Assembly: GCF_006539825.1 (NCBI RefSeq)
Contig: NZ_BJNT01000008.1
Location: 1 to 64,000, forward strand
Reading direction: 5' to 3'
DNA length: 64,000 nt
Source: Corynebacterium variabile
GTDB lineage: Bacteria > Actinomycetota > Actinomycetes > Mycobacteriales > Mycobacteriaceae
The notes beneath the pieces were generated by a model, which worked only from the letters and a program-made list of their open reading frames with translations, made no database searches and was not told the origin of the DNA. The position numbers and the translations under genes are program-made. Each line of letters starts with the position of its first letter. The stretch's first letter is position 1. Shown here piece by piece: positions 61,395-64,000 of the stretch.

Positions 61395-63077
61395 CTACGG
61401 CAGCATACCTTCTAGGATTCCCGACTGCAGGCCGTTGAGCAGGCAGAGTGCGACCAGCATGCCGATGCTCCACCACACGACCTTGCGCAGGATCACGGAC
61501 TCCTTGCCGACGAGTCCCACCGCCGTCGCGACGATCGCCAGGTTCTGCGGGCTGATGAGCTTGGCGACCACGCCACCGGAGGTGTTGGACGCCACCATCA
61601 GCGCCGGATCCAGGTCCGCACCCTCGGCGGCGGTCTGCTGCAGCGTGGCGAACAGGGCGTTGGCACTCGTGTCCGAACCGGTCACCGCGGTACCGAGCCA
61701 GCCGAGGACCGGGGCGAAGAACGCGAAGGCTGCACCGGCACCGGCGATCCAGGTGCCCACGGTGATGGTCTGACCCGACAGGTTCATCACATAGGCCAGT
61801 GACAGCACCGAGACGACGGTGAGGATCGTCCAGCGCATCTTGACCACGTTGTCGACGTAGAGCTTCGCCGCGCTCGTCAGCGGGTAGCGGTACACCAGCG
61901 CCACGATGACGCCACAGATCAGCAGCAGTGATCCCGGCGACGACAGCCACTGGAAGCTGAAGACCGTGGCGGTCGAGACTTCCCCGGACGCCGTGGCCAC
62001 ATCACCGTCGAGTCCGGGCCAGCCGAAGCTGAGGTCAGTGTCCGCCAGGAAGTCCTTCAGCGGAGTCCACAGCTTCGCGAAACTGAAGACCGCGACGACC
62101 AGCAGGTAAGGGAACAGAGCCATGGCGATACGACCGCCGGTGAGCTCGCGGTCAGTGTCCCGCTCCCCCATGGCGTCCTTCGCGATCTGCGCGTTCTCGC
62201 CGGTAGCCTCGGCGTCCTCCTTCTCCCGCTCCATGCCGAGACGCTCCGTGGCTTCCGCGGTGCCCTGCGGGGACCAGAAGCGCAGCACGATCACGGCGGT
62301 CGCCAGACCCGCCAGCGACGAGATGATGTCGGTGAGCTCGACCGAGATGTGGTTGGACGCCAGGAACTGGGCGGCGGCGAAAACGGCACCGACGGCCAGG
62401 GCGACGGGCCAGCAGTTCTTGAGGCCGCGACGTCCGTCCACGATGATCAGGAGGAACAGCGGGACGACGAGAGCGAGGAGCGGCGTCTGCCGACCGATGA
62501 TCGCACCGATGTGCTCGTAGTCGATGCCGGTGAGGTTGCCGGCGGTGATCACGGGGGTGGCGATGGCGCCGAAGGCCACCGGGGCGGTGTTCGCGACGAG
62601 GACGGCGACGGCTGCACGCATGCGCGGGAAGCCGACGGCCAGGAGCATCACACCGGTGATCGCCAGCGGCGCGCCGAAACCGGCGAGCGCCTCGAGCATG
62701 CCGCCGAAGCAGAAGGCGATGAGGATGGCCTGGATGCGGGGATCGTCCGAGATACTGTCGATGACCGCGCGGAGATCCTGGAACCTCCCCGCCTTGACGG
62801 TGATCTCGTAGAACCAGATCGCGGCGATGACGATCCACAGGATCGGGAACAGTCCGAAGACCGCACCCTGGGTGGCGGACAGTCCCGCCAGGTCAGCGGG
62901 CATGCCGTAGGCGGCGACCGCGATGACGAGCGCGACGGCGAGTGCCGCCAGGCCAGCCCAGTGGGCACGCCATTTCAGGACGCCGAGGGTGAGGAACACC
63001 GTGAGAAGGGGCAGGAGAGCGACGAGCGCGGACAGGAAGGTGTTGTCCGCGACCGGTGCCAGATCAGGTTGGTACAT
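61395..63077 (-). CDS. lctP: L-lactate permease, LctP family
   Basis: Proton-coupled uptake of lactate (and glycolate). The 560 residues form about twelve to fourteen helices. Family segments include LGVLKWRAHWAGLAAL near the start, LFPILWIVIAAIWFYEITVKAGRF, FCFGGMLEALAGFGAPLAITGVMLL, VANTAPVAFGAIATPVITAGNLTG, and the C-terminal TGSDTSANALFATLQ and ASNTSGGVVAKLISPQNLAI. ATG 63077 is preferred: GGAG lies six bases upstream and the family starts here, though the frame is open to a TTG at 63128. A GlxR-like site lies upstream. Operon with lldD. Confidence 0.93.
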   Translation of the reverse strand: MYQPDLAPVADNTFLSALVALLPLLTVFLTLGVLKWRAHWAGLAALAVALVIAVAAYGMPADLAGLSATQGAVFGLFPILWIVIAAIWFYEITVKAGRFQDLRAVIDSISDDPRIQAILIAFCFGGMLEALAGFGAPLAITGVMLLAVGFPRMRAAVAVLVANTAPVAFGAIATPVITAGNLTGIDYEHIGAIIGRQTPLLALVVPLFLLIIVDGRRGLKNCWPVALAVGAVFAAAQFLASNHISVELTDIISSLAGLATAVIVLRFWSPQGTAEATERLGMEREKEDAEATGENAQIAKDAMGERDTDRELTGGRIAMALFPYLLVVAVFSFAKLWTPLKDFLADTDLSFGWPGLDGDVATASGEVSTATVFSFQWLSSPGSLLLICGVIVALVYRYPLTSAAKLYVDNVVKMRWTILTVVSVLSLAYVMNLSGQTITVGTWIAGAGAAFAFFAPVLGWLGTAVTGSDTSANALFATLQQTAAEGADLDPALMVASNTSGGVVAKLISPQNLAIVATAVGLVGKESVILRKVVWWSIGMLVALCLLNGLQSGILEGMLP

Positions 63078-63149
63078 GAAGGCTCCGTGAGGTCGGGCGG
63101 CGATGGGGTGCGCCACTGGATCGGTCAAGAGTTAACGACACCACACTAA

Positions 63150-63165
63150 TGTGCTGTCGCTCACA
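63150..63165. promoter_or_regulatory. GlxR-like site before lctP-lldD
   Basis: TGTGC-TGTCGC-TCACA differs from the GlxR consensus TGTGA-N6-TCACA at one position. It is about 75 bp upstream of the lctP start and next to a CACA-CTAA-TGTG repeat (63143-63153). Confidence 0.45.
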
Positions 63166-63185
63166 AATCTACGACGGGGGTCTGG

Positions 63186-64000
63186 TCAACCCCGCTGGCA
63201 CACCGGACACCAGTAGATCTTCCGCCCTGCCATCTCCCCCGTCTCGACCGGCGTCCCGCACACCAGGCAGGGCAACCCGGCGCGTCGGTACACGTACACC
63301 TCTCCCCCGTGGTCGTCCTTGCGTGGCGGACGCCCCATTGCCTCCGGCGTGTGCTCCGGGCGGACGGTGTCGATCCGTCCTGCCACCTCGCCGTAGGTCA
63401 TGAGGTCGACCATGTCCGACCAGATCTCGTCCAGCTCCGCCGTGGTCAGGGACTTCCCCGGACGCGTCGGATCGATGCCCAGCCGGAAAAGCACCTCGGT
63501 GCGGTAGATACTGCCCACACCGGCGTAGAGCGCCTGGTCCATGAGCAGCGCCCCGACGGGCTTCGACGAGCGTCGGGTCTTCGCCAGTGCCGTCTCCAGC
63601 TTCCGTGCGTTGAGTTCCCCGGCCGGGGTGCCCCCACCGACGACGCGCAACGGGTCGACACCGAGTTTCGCGACCGCGGCGTCCTCCTCGACCGGGGTGA
63701 CCAGGGCACACCGCTGCGGGCCGCGCAGGTCGGCGGCGACCGTGTCATCGGCGATGCGCAGCCGCACCTGCCCGCGCGGGGCGGCGAGGGGCTCGAACTG
63801 CAGCGTGCCGATCAGGCCGAGGTGAATATGGACCGTGCCCGCTGTAAAGTGCACGAAGAGGTGCTTTCCCCAGGCCTCGGCGTCGGTGAGCACCGACCCG
63901 TCGAGCAGGGACGCCTCGGTGGCGAACCGCCCCTGTGGCGACACCACCGACACTTCCTCACCACCGAACCTGGTGGTCAATCCCGTGGCGAGGCGGTGGA
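63186..64000 (-). CDS. Fpg/Nei-family DNA glycosylase, 5' end outside the window
   Basis: Base-excision repair enzyme removing oxidised bases and cutting the strand. The visible part (about 271 codons) starts with HRLATGLTTRFGGEEV at the right edge and lacks only the first few residues, including the catalytic Pro2-Glu3. It keeps ALLMDQALYAGVGSIYRTEVLF (helix-two-turn-helix) and a C-terminal zinc finger, CLVCGTPVETGEMAGRKIYWCPVCQ. The inferred MPEGHTIHRLA start points to the Nei2/endonuclease VIII branch of actinobacteria rather than MutM; this is inference as the end is missing. A TTG at 63980 is in frame but not the true start. Confidence 0.88.
   Translation of the reverse strand, partial: HRLATGLTTRFGGEEVSVVSPQGRFATEASLLDGSVLTDAEAWGKHLFVHFTAGTVHIHLGLIGTLQFEPLAAPRGQVRLRIADDTVAADLRGPQRCALVTPVEEDAAVAKLGVDPLRVVGGGTPAGELNARKLETALAKTRRSSKPVGALLMDQALYAGVGSIYRTEVLFRLGIDPTRPGKSLTTAELDEIWSDMVDLMTYGEVAGRIDTVRPEHTPEAMGRPPRKDDHGGEVYVYRRAGLPCLVCGTPVETGEMAGRKIYWCPVCQRG

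Overview
The window is chromosomal DNA of a high-GC Corynebacteriales bacterium, most likely a Corynebacterium. The supporting evidence is a RamA-type acetate regulator, mycothiol synthase, an LmeA-like protein, an orphan GlnR, leaderless promoters with TANNNT -10 boxes, and gene order. The stretch phoU-pst-mshD-glnR-lmeA-nitrobindin-like-pabC-ygfZ-DUF3073-purM-SCP-purL/Q/S-ptrB-purC-purB follows the order I recall from Mycobacterium tuberculosis and C. glutamicum. I saw no phage, insertion sequence, CRISPR array, toxin-antitoxin pair or restriction system. The content is almost entirely core metabolism.

Layout. 0.1-5.5 kb: murA (fosfomycin-insensitive Asp variant), ramA, a DUF2505 protein, an enoyl-CoA hydratase, then cysK-cysE for cysteine synthesis, with a probable McbR operator before cysK. 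5.6-6.3 kb: four tRNA genes (Phe, Asp, Asp, Glu). 6.4-12.8 kb: yggS and a fused pabAB, then ppsA with its regulator ppsR. 12.8-13.3 kb: a non-coding stretch with a repeated GTCATG motif, then tRNA-Lys. 13.5-16.8 kb: two tandem CoA-transferase genes. 17.1-25.7 kb: dusB, phoU, a divergent gluconokinase-like gene, pstSCAB behind a PHO-box-like repeat, mshD and glnR. 25.8-34.6 kb: lmeA, a nitrobindin-like gene, pabC, ygfZ, DUF3073, purM, an SCP-like gene, a double-hotdog thioesterase and two single-pass membrane proteins. 34.7-42.9 kb: purL, purQ, purS, dctA, an S9A oligopeptidase and purC. 43.2-58.1 kb: a block between purC and purB holding an oligopeptide ABC transporter, prpDBC, pyc, an Lrp/LysE pair and a VIT-type metal transporter. 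58.2-64 kb: purB, a frameshifted lipoprotein gene, lldD, lctP and an Fpg/Nei glycosylase cut by the right edge.

The metabolic theme is growth on short organic acids. Lactate enters by LctP and is oxidised by LldD; dicarboxylates enter by DctA; propionate is burned by PrpDBC; acetyl and succinyl groups are exchanged by the CoA-transferases. Pyruvate is directed to oxaloacetate by Pyc and to phosphoenolpyruvate by PpsA under PpsR control. RamA and probable GlxR sites would tie these genes to carbon supply. The second theme is de novo purine synthesis (purM, L, Q, S, C, B); purF is missing from its usual place beside purM.

Nothing here is convincingly a new biological system. The most unusual items are regulatory DNA (a 73-bp symmetric element before prpD, the GTCATG cluster, the CoA-transferase promoter palindrome), the CoA-transferase pair where sucCD is expected, the missing purF, and a gluconokinase-like protein that has lost key catalytic residues.
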